Assembly (NCBI GenBank): GCA_938016265.1
Contig: CALLWB010000045.1
Location: 1-41,831, forward strand
Origin: an uncultured Saprospiraceae bacterium
GTDB taxonomy: Bacteria; Bacteroidota; Bacteroidia; Chitinophagales; Saprospiraceae
Length of the DNA: 41,831 nt
Reading direction: 5' to 3'
Shown here piece by piece: positions 9,208 through 19,300 of the stretch; positions within the stretch are counted from its first letter, which is position 1, and each line of letters opens with the position of its first letter. Position numbers and translations under genes: made by a program. The notes beneath the pieces are model-generated. The model ran no database searches. It saw only the letters and a program-made list of their open reading frames with translations, and was not told the DNA's origin.

Positions 9208-11001
9208 ATGGACGAAGCCGTAATCAATAAATCTGTTCTGAAAGGAGGAGAGTTTCTAATCAAAGAATCGACACCAAGTGAAATTTTTATCCCCGAAGAG
9301 TTTGACGAAGAACAACTCATGGTGAAACAGATGATCCAGGACTTTGTCGATGCGGAAGTAAAGACCAATATCCATAAAATCGAAAAGCAAGAAAATAATA
9401 TAGCCGCCACCATTCTTGAAAAAGCAGGGGAGCAAGGAGTACTTGCTGCTCATATCCCTGAAGAGTATGGCGGAACCTCACTAGATACCAATACCAATAC
9501 CCTGATTTGCGAAGAAATGGGCAAAAGTGGCTCCTTTACCGTGTCTTTTGCTGCGCATACTGGTATCGGGATGCTGCCCATCTTGTATTTCGGTACGGAG
9601 GAGCAAAAGTTAAAATACCTGCCCAAATTGGCCATGGGAGAACTAAAGGCTTGTTACTGCTTGACAGAACCTGGGTCAGGATCTGATGCCCTTGCCGCAA
9701 AAACTAGAGCAGACCTCACGGAAGACGGGAAAAGCTACACCTTGAATGGACAGAAAATGTGGATATCTAATGCAGGATTCGCAGATATTTTTATTGTATT
9801 TGCAAAAATCGATGGAGATAAATTTACCGGATTTATAGTTGAAAAAGGAACGGAAGGAATGACGCTCGGTGCAGAAGAAGACAAATTAGGAATCAAAGGA
9901 TCTTCTACTAGACAAGTGTTTTTTGAAAATGCAAAAGTACCGGTGGAGAATGTATTGGGTACTATTGGGAAAGGACACCATATTGCTTTCAATGTGTTGA
10001 ATGTAGGGCGTTTCAAGCTAGGCGCGCTATGCCTAGGTGGATCAAAAGACAGTATTGAACTAGCAGTAAAGTACGCAAACGAAAGAGTCCAATTTAAACA
10101 ACCCATTGCCAATTTTGGAGCCATTCAATACAAATTGGCAGAGCAGGCAATACGAAATTATGCCCTGGAATCTTCCTTATATAGAGTGTCCAATTTGCTG
10201 CAGGAAAAAATAACAGCCTTAAAAGCAGAAGGTGCAAGTATCGAAGAAGCAAAACTGAAGTCCGCAGAAGAATATGCCATCGAATGCGCCATCATGAAAG
10301 TCTACGGATCCGAAGTACTGGATTATATAACAGACGAGACCGTACAAGTTTTTGGTGGGCTAGGATTCTCTGAAGAGTTTGGAGCAGCCCGCGCGTATCG
10401 CGATTCCCGGATAAATCGGATTTACGAAGGAACAAATGAGATCAATCGACTACTAGCAGTAGATATGTTGTTGAAACGATCGATGAAAGGACACCTAGAC
10501 ATAAAAGGACCCGCCTGGGAAGTCCAAAAGGAATTAGTAGCCGCCCCTTCGAATACTAAACCAGAAGGCCCATTCGCAGAAGAAAAGGCGGTACTTGCCA
10601 ACCTCAAAAAAATATTGTTGATTGTCGCCGGAGCAGGCTTCAAATATCAAATGGACGGCAAACTCAACCTCAAAGGCGAGCAGGAAATCCTAATGAATTT
10701 AGCAGACATCATGATCGATATCTTCAACCTGGAGTCCTTGTTGCTCCGAGTACAAAAAAGAGAAACATTAGGCTTAGACTCCAAGGCGCAAGAAGCAATG
10801 TTGCAAGTATTTCTGCACGATGCAGCAAACAGAATTGAGAAAAATGGAACCGATGCGCTTGTCTCTTTTGCCGAAGGCGACGAACTGCGAATGATGCTAA
10901 TGGGTGTCCGCCGTTTTGCAAAACACACTCCTGCAAATGTCAAAGAAGCCCGACGTACAGTGGCCGCTGAGCTAATTGCTGCAAATGGATATTGTTTCTA
11001 G
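9208..11001 (+). CDS. Acyl-CoA dehydrogenase (long, ~600-residue type)
   Basis: A 597-residue FAD-dependent acyl-CoA dehydrogenase that makes the trans-2-enoyl-CoA in the first step of beta-oxidation. The N-terminal helical domain spans ~30-145. The FAD/substrate signature CYCLTEPGSGSDALAAKT is at ~149-166 and WISNAG at ~185-190. The catalytic base is Glu407 in RIYEGTNEINR. A C-terminal extension of about 170 residues (~430-597) makes it longer than MCAD-type enzymes (~400) and like the long forms common in Bacteroidota and in VLCAD/ACAD9. It is monocistronic as far as visible, and no clear terminator follows. Which chain length it uses cannot be read from the sequence. Confidence 0.93.
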   Translation: MDEAVINKSVLKGGEFLIKESTPSEIFIPEEFDEEQLMVKQMIQDFVDAEVKTNIHKIEKQENNIAATILEKAGEQGVLAAHIPEEYGGTSLDTNTNTLICEEMGKSGSFTVSFAAHTGIGMLPILYFGTEEQKLKYLPKLAMGELKACYCLTEPGSGSDALAAKTRADLTEDGKSYTLNGQKMWISNAGFADIFIVFAKIDGDKFTGFIVEKGTEGMTLGAEEDKLGIKGSSTRQVFFENAKVPVENVLGTIGKGHHIAFNVLNVGRFKLGALCLGGSKDSIELAVKYANERVQFKQPIANFGAIQYKLAEQAIRNYALESSLYRVSNLLQEKITALKAEGASIEEAKLKSAEEYAIECAIMKVYGSEVLDYITDETVQVFGGLGFSEEFGAARAYRDSRINRIYEGTNEINRLLAVDMLLKRSMKGHLDIKGPAWEVQKELVAAPSNTKPEGPFAEEKAVLANLKKILLIVAGAGFKYQMDGKLNLKGEQEILMNLADIMIDIFNLESLLLRVQKRETLGLDSKAQEAMLQVFLHDAANRIEKNGTDALVSFAEGDELRMMLMGVRRFAKHTPANVKEARRTVAAELIAANGYCF

Positions 11002-11213
11002 GTTGTAGAGGGCTCGTTTTGCTGGCGCAGATCTGATAGAAGAGTGTAGGGATAAATGCACTTTGGACTACCTTTTGACTTACACAAGTCAATGGTGTGC
11101 GAGGTAGGGGCGAATGATGAAAAATAAATAGTCAGTGCACTATACGATAAAAACTATACTCTTTACCCAAATTTGCGGTAGCAAAAAAATCACTCTACAG
11201 AAGCAACGCTTCA

Positions 11214-12314
11214 TCAATGAGAAGGCTCATTATCAGGCGCCTCAAAAGCTTTTTCGTTTTCGATATTTTCAAGGACTTTACCTTTTTGACGCTTCAATGG
11301 ATTGGCGCGACTTTCAAGATAGTTGGCGCGACAACGAGCAATGTCTATAGCGGCAAAAACTGCTTTTCTAAAAGACCCTTCATCAGCTAGGTTTTTTCCT
11401 GCAATGTCAAAGGCGGTCCCATGATCGGGAGAGGTGCGAACAAATGATAAACCTGCAGTATAGTTGACTCCTGATCCGGCAGACAATGTCTTGAAAGGAA
11501 CGAGTCCTTGGTCATGGTACATGGCAATCACCCCGTCAAATTTGGCAAATTGTTTAGAACCAAAAAAGCCGTCAGCAGGAAAAGGACCAAATACGAGTGC
11601 TTCCTCTTGTTTTGCTTGTTGTATAGCAGGAATAATAATTTTTTCCTCTTCATCTCCTATTACTCCATCGTCGCTAGCATGCGGATTGAGTGCAAGAATG
11701 GCAATTTTAGGTTTGTCAATTCCAAAATCCTTGATTAAAGTGGAGTTTAGGATCGCTATTTTTCTTAGGATAAGTTCTTTGGTAATACTTCCTGCGACTT
11801 CATTGATAGGGAGATGGTTGGTAACCAATCCTACTCGAAGATCGTCATTCACCATAAGCATCATGCTTTCCTTTTCACCAGAATGATCCGTGAAATATTC
11901 AGTATGGCCAGGGTAAGGAAATCCTGCCAATTGCATTGCTTTTTTATTGATCGGGGCAGTGACAAGCGCGTCAATCAGCCCTTCCTTAAGGTCTTTGGTA
12001 GCGGCATCCAGTGATTTGATGGCATATTCACCACCAGCGATATCTGTTTTACCGAGTGCTATGTTTACACTTTCCTGCCATACATTTACAACATTCACCG
12101 TATCGTCCTTCAAGTGTTCTGCGGAGTGCTGATTGTAGGTGGAGAAATTTTCAACTGGGACCACATTTTTATGATAGGCTACTACTTTGGAAGAGCCATA
12201 TATAATTGGAGTACAAATTTTATAGATTCGAGGGTCAGAAAAAGTCTTAATGATTACCTCCAATCCGACACCATTTACATCGCCAATACTAATTCCTATT
12301 CTAGGTTTTTTCAT
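11214..12314 (-). CDS. pdxA: 4-hydroxythreonine-4-phosphate dehydrogenase PdxA
   Basis: A 366-residue enzyme of the DXP-dependent pyridoxal phosphate pathway that oxidises 4-phosphohydroxy-L-threonine with NAD(P). The N-terminus has GISIGDVNGVGLEVI. Metal-binding His167 (TNHLP), His212 (LNPHASD) and His267 (MYHDQGL) fall one residue from the E. coli positions (166, 211, 266). VTAPINKKA and PGHTEYF are also conserved. The last ~25 residues are a polar tail, slightly longer than usual. It lies 136 bases downstream of the aminopeptidase gene on the same strand, so co-transcription is possible but not shown. Confidence 0.95.
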   Translation of the reverse strand: MKKPRIGISIGDVNGVGLEVIIKTFSDPRIYKICTPIIYGSSKVVAYHKNVVPVENFSTYNQHSAEHLKDDTVNVVNVWQESVNIALGKTDIAGGEYAIKSLDAATKDLKEGLIDALVTAPINKKAMQLAGFPYPGHTEYFTDHSGEKESMMLMVNDDLRVGLVTNHLPINEVAGSITKELILRKIAILNSTLIKDFGIDKPKIAILALNPHASDDGVIGDEEEKIIIPAIQQAKQEEALVFGPFPADGFFGSKQFAKFDGVIAMYHDQGLVPFKTLSAGSGVNYTAGLSFVRTSPDHGTAFDIAGKNLADEGSFRKAVFAAIDIARCRANYLESRANPLKRQKGKVLENIENEKAFEAPDNEPSH

Positions 12315-12450
12315 AATACTTTATTTTCTAGCGGACGAAGATACAATCTTCCAATCGAAATTCAGTTTCCTTTGGTAAGATTTGTCTTTTCTAAATGGGT
12401 AAGTCGTTCTTCTTTTGTAATTAAGGGCGGAACAAGGCGACCGGTTCGTC

Positions 12451-13884
12451 CTAGTAATTCGACAGAAAATCAAAGATCAATCGAACTCCAATACCAGTTC
12501 CATTCTTTCCTCTGTAAGAATCTGAATGATGCAAAAAAGCAGATCCTGCAATATCAAAATGCAGCCATGGGTAGTCCGTGAAATGTTGTAGGAATTTACC
12601 AGCAGTAATTGCACCAGCAGACGGGCCGCCAATGTTTTTCAAATCGGCAACATCCGATTTCAGCATTTCCCCATATTCTTCCCAAAGTGGTAGTTCGATA
12701 AGGCGTTCGTGCGTTTCGTGTCCGCTGATTTCTAGTTTTTTCTTTAGAGAATCTTCTGCATTTCCCATATAAACAACACCCACAGATCCAACTGCTCTGG
12801 CTGCTGAACCCGTCAAGGTAGCAAAATCCATAACCAGCTCCGGGTTATATTTTTTTGCAAAGTGAAGTGCATCTGCTAAGATCATTCTTCCCTCCGCATC
12901 CGTATTCAATACCTCTACTGTTGAACCGTTGAACATGGTAATAACATCACCAGGCACATAAGCGTTTTTCCCAGGACGGTTGTCAGTCGCAGGAATAAGA
13001 GCGATAACGTGAAGGGGAAGCTTAGCTTTTGCTACAGCATACATGGTACAGGCAGCGACTGCAGCGCCCCCCATGTCCGACTTCATGAAATCCATGGAAT
13101 GTGCGGTTGGTTTTAGACTCAATCCTCCAGTATCATAAACGACCCCTTTGCCTACCAAAATGATTGGTTTTTTGTTTTTAGGCTTAGCGGGCTTGTATTC
13201 CATGATACTAAATGTTGGCGGATCCACGCTTCCATAATTGACAGCTAGCAACCCACCCATTTTTAGAGAGGCAATCTTTTTCTTGTCATATACTTCCACT
13301 TTTGCTCCTGCCTTCTTTCCCATTTCTTTGATCTGCTCACTGAGTTGTGGCGCATTTAGGTGAGAAAGTGGCTCATTGATTAAATCTCTTGCCCAACAAG
13401 TAGCTTCTAGTATTATATTGAGTGTTTTTAGGTCTTTAGCAGACAAAGAGTTTTTTCCGACTTTGATTTTTTTAAGCGGATTGATTTTTTTCTCTACATT
13501 CTTGTAATGTCTCAAAAACTGATAGTTGCCAAGTGCAAGACCTTCAATAAATTCTGAAGTGAAATTTTCTTTTTGCTTATTAACTATGGTGAGTTCTTCA
13601 ATTTTGAATCGTTTGATAAGTTCCAGCAATTCATTTCCTTCCCTTCTTATCGTTTCTTTTTTGCGATAGGCATTTTGTTCTGGTTTGAAATACTGAACAA
13701 AAACAGTTTTGTTTTCTTGAGGAAAGACCAATTGAAGTATCTCATTCTTGGCGGCTGATTTCAAATATTTGATTTCAGTCCCTGACAAAAATTCTTTACA
13801 CCAATCAAAATCATTCCCATCTGCCAGGATTAAAATATTATCTTTGTTGGAAACTGATTTTGCTGATACTATTGAAAGATTCAT
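12451..13884 (-). CDS. M17 leucyl aminopeptidase family protein
   Basis: A 477-residue cytosolic metallo-aminopeptidase that removes N-terminal residues from peptides. The M17 signature NTDAEGRMILADAL is at ~327-340. The two-metal ligands match the family: Lys246, Asp251 (GKGVVYDTGG), Asp270 (KSDMGG), Asp329 and Glu331; Arg333 fits the active-site arginine. The N-terminal ~160 residues are the divergent regulatory/hexamerisation domain. A -7 promoter box lies ~83 bases upstream. It could be called pepA, but the E. coli protein also has DNA-binding roles that cannot be assumed. Confidence 0.94.
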   Translation of the reverse strand: MNLSIVSAKSVSNKDNILILADGNDFDWCKEFLSGTEIKYLKSAAKNEILQLVFPQENKTVFVQYFKPEQNAYRKKETIRREGNELLELIKRFKIEELTIVNKQKENFTSEFIEGLALGNYQFLRHYKNVEKKINPLKKIKVGKNSLSAKDLKTLNIILEATCWARDLINEPLSHLNAPQLSEQIKEMGKKAGAKVEVYDKKKIASLKMGGLLAVNYGSVDPPTFSIMEYKPAKPKNKKPIILVGKGVVYDTGGLSLKPTAHSMDFMKSDMGGAAVAACTMYAVAKAKLPLHVIALIPATDNRPGKNAYVPGDVITMFNGSTVEVLNTDAEGRMILADALHFAKKYNPELVMDFATLTGSAARAVGSVGVVYMGNAEDSLKKKLEISGHETHERLIELPLWEEYGEMLKSDVADLKNIGGPSAGAITAGKFLQHFTDYPWLHFDIAGSAFLHHSDSYRGKNGTGIGVRLIFDFLSNY

Positions 13885-14326
13885 GGAATAGAATTTATTT
13901 TTTTGAGGGCAATCCGCGATAAAATATCGAGTAAAAAGTTAATTTTCTAATACGAAAATCAATCCGCAAAGATAAAAAAATAGAGATAACAATTTAATTG
14001 ATAACAAATATATTCTAATAGAATATTCTGATGATTGCATAGAGTCCCTAATTTTTAATTGAAATCTAGTAGTAAATAGTGGGAAAAACAATTTTACAAA
14101 TAAACGATCTTCAGAAAAAGGCTCATTTGGGTCTACTCAACAAATAATAAAATATTATTCACTAGTTGAAATTACATATTCACCGATTGAAAAGACTTAT
14201 TCACGATATACCCCTTGTACAATCTCCGCTATTTTGTCATATTTGAGAACAGCTACCTGCAGAACTAAAATAGTTCTTTGAATTTGACGTATTAATGATT
14301 GTGGAAGGGAATCCTAAAAAGTAAGG
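13885..14326. other. 442-base AT-rich divergent intergenic region
   Basis: Separates the aminopeptidase (minus) and rsmA (plus). It holds the -7 box for the minus-strand gene at 13967-13974. The rest is AT-rich with no recognisable gene, RNA or strong hairpin. Confidence 0.55.
13967..13974 (-). promoter_or_regulatory. -7 box (TATCTTTG) for the aminopeptidase gene
   Basis: On the minus strand 13974-13967 reads TATCTTTG, an exact TAnnTTTG match. A TTG lies only 15 bases upstream, shorter than the usual spacing. The leader would be about 75-80 bases. Confidence 0.45.
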
Positions 14327-15100
14327 ATGAAACCAAAGAAATCATACGGGCAACACTTTTTAACAAGTGAACCTATCGCTGAAAGAATTGCGAAAAGCTT
14401 AATATTGCCCAACAACTGTAAGCATGTACTTGAGATTGGTCCAGGCATGGGGATGTTGACGAAATATCTAATCGACGAACCATACAATTTAAAAGTAGTA
14501 GAAGCGGATAGAGACATGGTCAGCTTTCTACGAAAAAATTACCCTGTTTTGGACAGCAAAATAATCGAGAGTGATGTGCTTAAGTTAAAACTGGAAGAAC
14601 ATTTCCAGGGCCAATTCTGTGTAATTGGTAACTTCCCGTACAATATTTCTTCACAAATTTTATTTAAAATTATCGACTACAGAGATCAAATCCCTGAGAT
14701 GGTTGGTATGTTTCAAAAAGAAGTAGGGGAGCGAGTCGCTTCTCCTCCTGGTAGTAAAGTATATGGTGTTATTAGTGTCTTGATCCAGGCTTACTATCAT
14801 ACCGAAATTCTTTTTGATGTAGATAGGTTCTCTTTTAAGCCACCACCTAAGGTGCAATCCAATATCATCCGATTGACTCGCAAGTCAAATCAAGTACTCG
14901 GGTGTGAACCAGGATTATTCAAGGCAATTGTAAAAACTACTTTCGGACAACGGAGGAAAATGCTTCGAAATACACTAAAACAGTTTACCAAAAGCGCTGA
15001 TTTTTTAGAAAATCCCGATTTTAAACGCCGTCCAGAAGAACTTTCTGTGGCGGAATTTATAGATTTGACCACCAAAATTTCACAATTGCAAGAGAAATAG
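14327..15100 (+). CDS. rsmA: 16S rRNA dimethyladenosine transferase (RsmA/KsgA)
   Basis: A 257-residue SAM-dependent methyltransferase that dimethylates two adjacent adenines near the 3' end of 16S rRNA (A1518/A1519 in E. coli), a late step of 30S assembly. N-terminal KKSYGQHFLT is the family signature. The SAM-binding motif I is VLEIGPGMGMLT (~39-50), the acidic motif II is EADRD, and the catalytic motif IV is GNFPYNIS (NFPY in place of NLPY, a normal variant). The C-terminal domain contains the usual FGQRRKMLRNTLK. Length is normal. Confidence 0.97.
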   Translation: MKPKKSYGQHFLTSEPIAERIAKSLILPNNCKHVLEIGPGMGMLTKYLIDEPYNLKVVEADRDMVSFLRKNYPVLDSKIIESDVLKLKLEEHFQGQFCVIGNFPYNISSQILFKIIDYRDQIPEMVGMFQKEVGERVASPPGSKVYGVISVLIQAYYHTEILFDVDRFSFKPPPKVQSNIIRLTRKSNQVLGCEPGLFKAIVKTTFGQRRKMLRNTLKQFTKSADFLENPDFKRRPEELSVAEFIDLTTKISQLQEK

Positions 15101-15182
15101 CGGTTTAATATTGGTTTTCTGCTATTTATGACCAATTAGATAATCAATCTGTTAGAACGAACTTTAAGTTAATTTATTACTT

Positions 15183-15217
15183 TTTGTATTGATTATTTTC
15201 AACCTTTCTTATATTTG
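15183..15217 (+). promoter_or_regulatory. Bacteroidota promoter for 2-hydroxyacid dehydrogenase
   Basis: TTTG at 15183-15186 and TATATTTG at 15210-15217 are separated by 23 bases, near the upper end of the usual range. The start site would fall at about 15224, only ~16 bases before the TTG start codon. Confidence 0.6.
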
Positions 15218-15239
15218 TGGCACTAAATTTTAAAACTGT

Positions 15240-16184
15240 TTGCAGACAAAAAGACGATTTTTAGTGACAGATGCGGTTCACCCGCTGTTGATTGAAGGTT
15301 TGCAAAAAGCTGGGTTCGAATGCGATTACCATCCTGCGATACAGACTGACAGCGTTTTGGAAGTTATTCATCAATACGTCGGTTTAATCATTAATAGTAA
15401 AATTCTTGTAGATAAATATTTGCTTGACAAAGGTCAGGCTTTAAAGTTCATCGCCCGATTAGGTTCTGGAATGGAGATTGTCGACCGATCTTATGCCAAA
15501 CAAAAAGGCATCCACGTGTTTAGCTCCCCGGAGGGAAACCGGAACGCAGTAGCCGAGCACGCAATGGGTATGTTACTCGCACTTTCAAACAAATTGCTGG
15601 TAGCTGACAACGAAGTTCGCCAGTTTGAATGGAACAGAGAAAAAAATCGCGGATTTGAACTACAGGGTAAAACCATCGGGATTATTGGTTTCGGAAACAC
15701 GGGAAGTACCCTTGCAAAGAAACTTACAGCCTGGGAGGTAAATGTGCTGGCTTACGATAAGTACATCTCAAATTTTACTGGACAAATGAAGCATGTTACA
15801 GAGACTTCGATGATTGACATTTTTGAGCAATCGGATATCATAAGTCTCCATCTTCCTCTCAATGAGGAAACGGCTCATCTTGTCAACAAAGCGTTTATCA
15901 ATAAATTTCATAAACCAATTGTATTAATTAATACCTCAAGAGGGAAAATTGTTAATACGGTTGATTTGCTGGAAGGATTGGATAACAAAAAAATAGTCGG
16001 TGTATGTTTGGATGTTTTTGAAAATGAAAAACCACATACCTTTTCAGAAAAAGAGAAAACAATGTATCAACAGCTTTATCACTATGATAACGTTGTTTTG
16101 TCTCCTCATATTGCCGGCTGGACCAAAGAATCAAAAGAAAAATTAGCGGCAACGCTTCTTAATAAGATATTGTCTGTAGCTTGA
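15240..16184 (+). CDS. D-isomer 2-hydroxyacid dehydrogenase (SerA-like)
   Basis: A 314-residue NAD-dependent dehydrogenase of the phosphoglycerate dehydrogenase family. The nucleotide-binding motif is GIIGFGNTG (~146-154). The catalytic Arg is in FIARLGSGMEIVD, and the catalytic His in SPHIAGW near the C-terminus; the Glu region is LDVFENE. There is no C-terminal ACT domain, so serine feedback of the classic kind is unlikely. Start: an in-frame TAA at 15231 leaves only the TTG at 15240 as a conventional start that preserves the N-terminal domain (RFLVTDAVHPLLIEGL). Substrate may be 3-phosphoglycerate, but other 2-hydroxyacids are possible. Confidence 0.87.
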   Translation: MQTKRRFLVTDAVHPLLIEGLQKAGFECDYHPAIQTDSVLEVIHQYVGLIINSKILVDKYLLDKGQALKFIARLGSGMEIVDRSYAKQKGIHVFSSPEGNRNAVAEHAMGMLLALSNKLLVADNEVRQFEWNREKNRGFELQGKTIGIIGFGNTGSTLAKKLTAWEVNVLAYDKYISNFTGQMKHVTETSMIDIFEQSDIISLHLPLNEETAHLVNKAFINKFHKPIVLINTSRGKIVNTVDLLEGLDNKKIVGVCLDVFENEKPHTFSEKEKTMYQQLYHYDNVVLSPHIAGWTKESKEKLAATLLNKILSVA

Positions 16185-16312
16185 CAATATCTGGTAATAG
16201 ACATTAATTTTTTAATATTAGACTTCGGAAATGTGAAGAATTATTTTGCTGTTCTTTAACAATTCCTTAACATTGTATGTTCGTCGAAAAAGAATATTCG
16301 TCAAAATTTAAA

Positions 16313-19300
16313 ATGACACAGCTTATGGCACGTTACATGTATTTATTAGTGGCTTTTTTAATGATCTCCACAGTTGCCTTTGGGCAGACTGTCCAAGGGA
16401 AGGTCATCGACTCAGCCAATGGAGAAGGTTTACCCTTCGCCAATGTAGTTCTAGAGAAAGATGGGGTTCAAAAAGCAGGAACCACCACAGACTTAGATGG
16501 AAACTATATATTGACAGGATTTGATCCTGGAACTTATGACATTTTAGTAATTTATGTCGGTTATTCAGACCTTAGAACAGAAGGTATCGTAGTTGGAGGA
16601 AGTAAAACAGTTGGATTCGATATCGAAATGTCTGTTCCATCCGATGGTGTTAAACTTGACGAAATTGTAGTAAAAGCTTACAAGGTTCCTCTTATTGAAA
16701 TGGATAATACCGCTTCCGGTGCAACAGTTACCGCAGAAGAAATTGCAAGGATGCCAGTTAAAAGCATCGGATCTTTGATCGCCACCACAGCAGGTGTCTC
16801 CAGAAAAAAAGAAGGAGAAGAAACTAGCTTCCGGGGGGCACGTGAAGGAGATGATATTATTTTTGTAGATGGTGTAAGAACCAGAAGAAGTACAGTACCT
16901 GCAGCTGATATCGAGCAAATCCAAGTAATTACCTCTGGACTTCCTGCTAAGTATGGTGATGTTACTGGTGGTGTTACTAACATTATTACTAAAGGTCCTT
17001 CTAGTAAGTTTGGAGGGAATATCGAATTAGAAACTTCTGAAGTTCTTGATCCTTATGGATTTAATTTTTTGAACTTAGGTGTAAGTGGTCCTCTTTTATC
17101 AAAGAAAGACGCAGATGGAGAAGTTCTTAGGTCTATTCTTGGATATCGCTTGTCTGCTCAAGTTACTCATTTAGATGACCCAAATCCATCTTATGTTGGA
17201 GCTTACAGAGCTACGGATGAATTCATTGATTTGTTGAAAACGGATCCTTTAGTTCCTGTTCAAACTACAGATGGCCTTAGATATGTACCACGTGGTAATT
17301 TCATTACTGAAGACGATTTTGAAAGAACAAAGACGCGACCAAATGTTGGTCGACTAACAATAAATGGTTCTGGTAAAATTGATTTTCAACCAATCAGAGA
17401 AATTAACTTTACGGTTGGTGGTAACTACAATTTTATTAAAAGAAAACAAGATTTAAGAACTGAACGTACTTGGTTGTTAAATTCAGATTCAAACCTAGAT
17501 CGTTTTGATAAGGATTGGAGGGTTTTTGTTAGGTTGCGTCACAAGATCGGAGGGTCTGATGATAACTTAACAGATGAAGAGAAAAAAGAGAAAAGTAGTG
17601 CTACCATTCAGAATATTAATTATTCTCTACAATTTGACTACAATAGAGTTAATATCGATCGTTATGATCCCAATCACAAGGACAACTTGTTTAACTACGG
17701 TTATTATGGGAAATATGATATCGACTTTCAACGTAATTATATTGAAGGAGATGATGGAATCTTTCGTGAAGGTGCAGCCACAGAAGTGCTGACAAATTTT
17801 ACTCCTGGAGGATATAACCCATATCAGGAATTATACCTAGGATATGACGGAGCAGTTGGTAACAATATCTCTAGCTCATTGATTCAGAATGGTTTTATTC
17901 CAGGAAATCTTGAATATGTCTATGCTGAAAATTTACACTACAATTATGGAACTACTCAAGATTTTTTCCAAAAAATTGAGGAGAATCAATATGGTGTAAA
18001 TGCAACAGGTGGATTTGACATCGTGGGTAAAAAAGATGCAAGCGAAGAAAGAAGTAAACACTCCATAGAGTTTGGGGTACTATATGAACAAAGAATTGAT
18101 AGAAATTATTCTATTCAGCCACAGTCTTTATGGCAAGTTGGACGGCAAATGGTTCGTGGGGATTATTATTTAGATACAAGTGATAGTTTAATGATTGGCG
18201 ATAGTGTTTCTTATTCAATAAACTATTTTGAGAATTCTACATTTGTAAACAACATAAGAGATAAATTCTCTATTCCAGATAACCAACAATTGAATTTGGA
18301 CGCACTTTCTCCTGAAGATTTATCTATGGATTTATTTTCTGCGGATGAATTAAATAGTGTTCTACCTGCACTTGTTCTTTCTTATAAAGGATACGATTAC
18401 ACAGGTAAGAAATTGGGTGCAGATGTTACCTTCAATGACTTTTTCACTAAGAAGGATGGAAATGGTGACCTATATCGACCAGTTGCACCTACAACTCCAA
18501 TATACACCGCCTTCTATTTGCAAGATAAGTTTACCTATAAGGACTTTATCTTCAACATTGGATTGAGAGTTGATAGGTTTGATGCAAATACACAAGTTTT
18601 AGCAGATCCTTACACATTTAACCCAATTCGTACGGTATCTGAATCTTCGGATTTACCACATGCTGCAAATGCAGAACCAGATTGGAAGGTCTATGTCGAA
18701 AGTACAGGAGGAACTACCGTGCCGTCTGCATATCGTGACGGTGACCAATGGTACACTAGAACAGGTGCTGTTGTAAATGATCCTTTGGCACTATTTGGCT
18801 CAAGAGCGATTGGACAGACTGCACACTATGAAAGATATCAAGATATTAAAGATTTAGACTACAACCCGGAAGGCGTTTTTGTTGACTACGAGCCACAAAT
18901 AAATGTATTGCCTCGTATCGCATTCTCTTTCCCAATCTCTAAGGATGCAGGATTCTTTGCCCACTATGATATTCTTACAAGAAGACCAAGTGAAAGAAAT
19001 GACATGACAGCCTTAGACTATTATAACTGGCAAGATGCTCAAAATCTATTCGCTAATGGATTAGAAAACCCTGACTTGAAACCATCCAAAACAATTGATT
19101 ATGAAGTTGGTTTCAAACAAAAAATATCTGCAAGTTCTGCTGTTACCTTAACAGCCTACTATAGAGAGCAAAGAGATATGATATCTAAAAGAACCTATTC
19201 CTATGCTGACCCTGTTCCTGAATACCAAACTTTTGGAAATAGAGATTTTGGTACAGTAAAAGGTTTTACGTTCCAATATGATTTAAGAAGAACAAAAAAC

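Noticed and set aside
11002-11213. Small frame around 11135-11350 on the plus strand
   Set aside because: It overlaps the end of pdxA on the other strand, has no coding signature and no start context.
14327-15100. NFPY instead of NLPY in RsmA as a possible loss of function
   Set aside because: This is a common variant in the family and all other motifs are intact.
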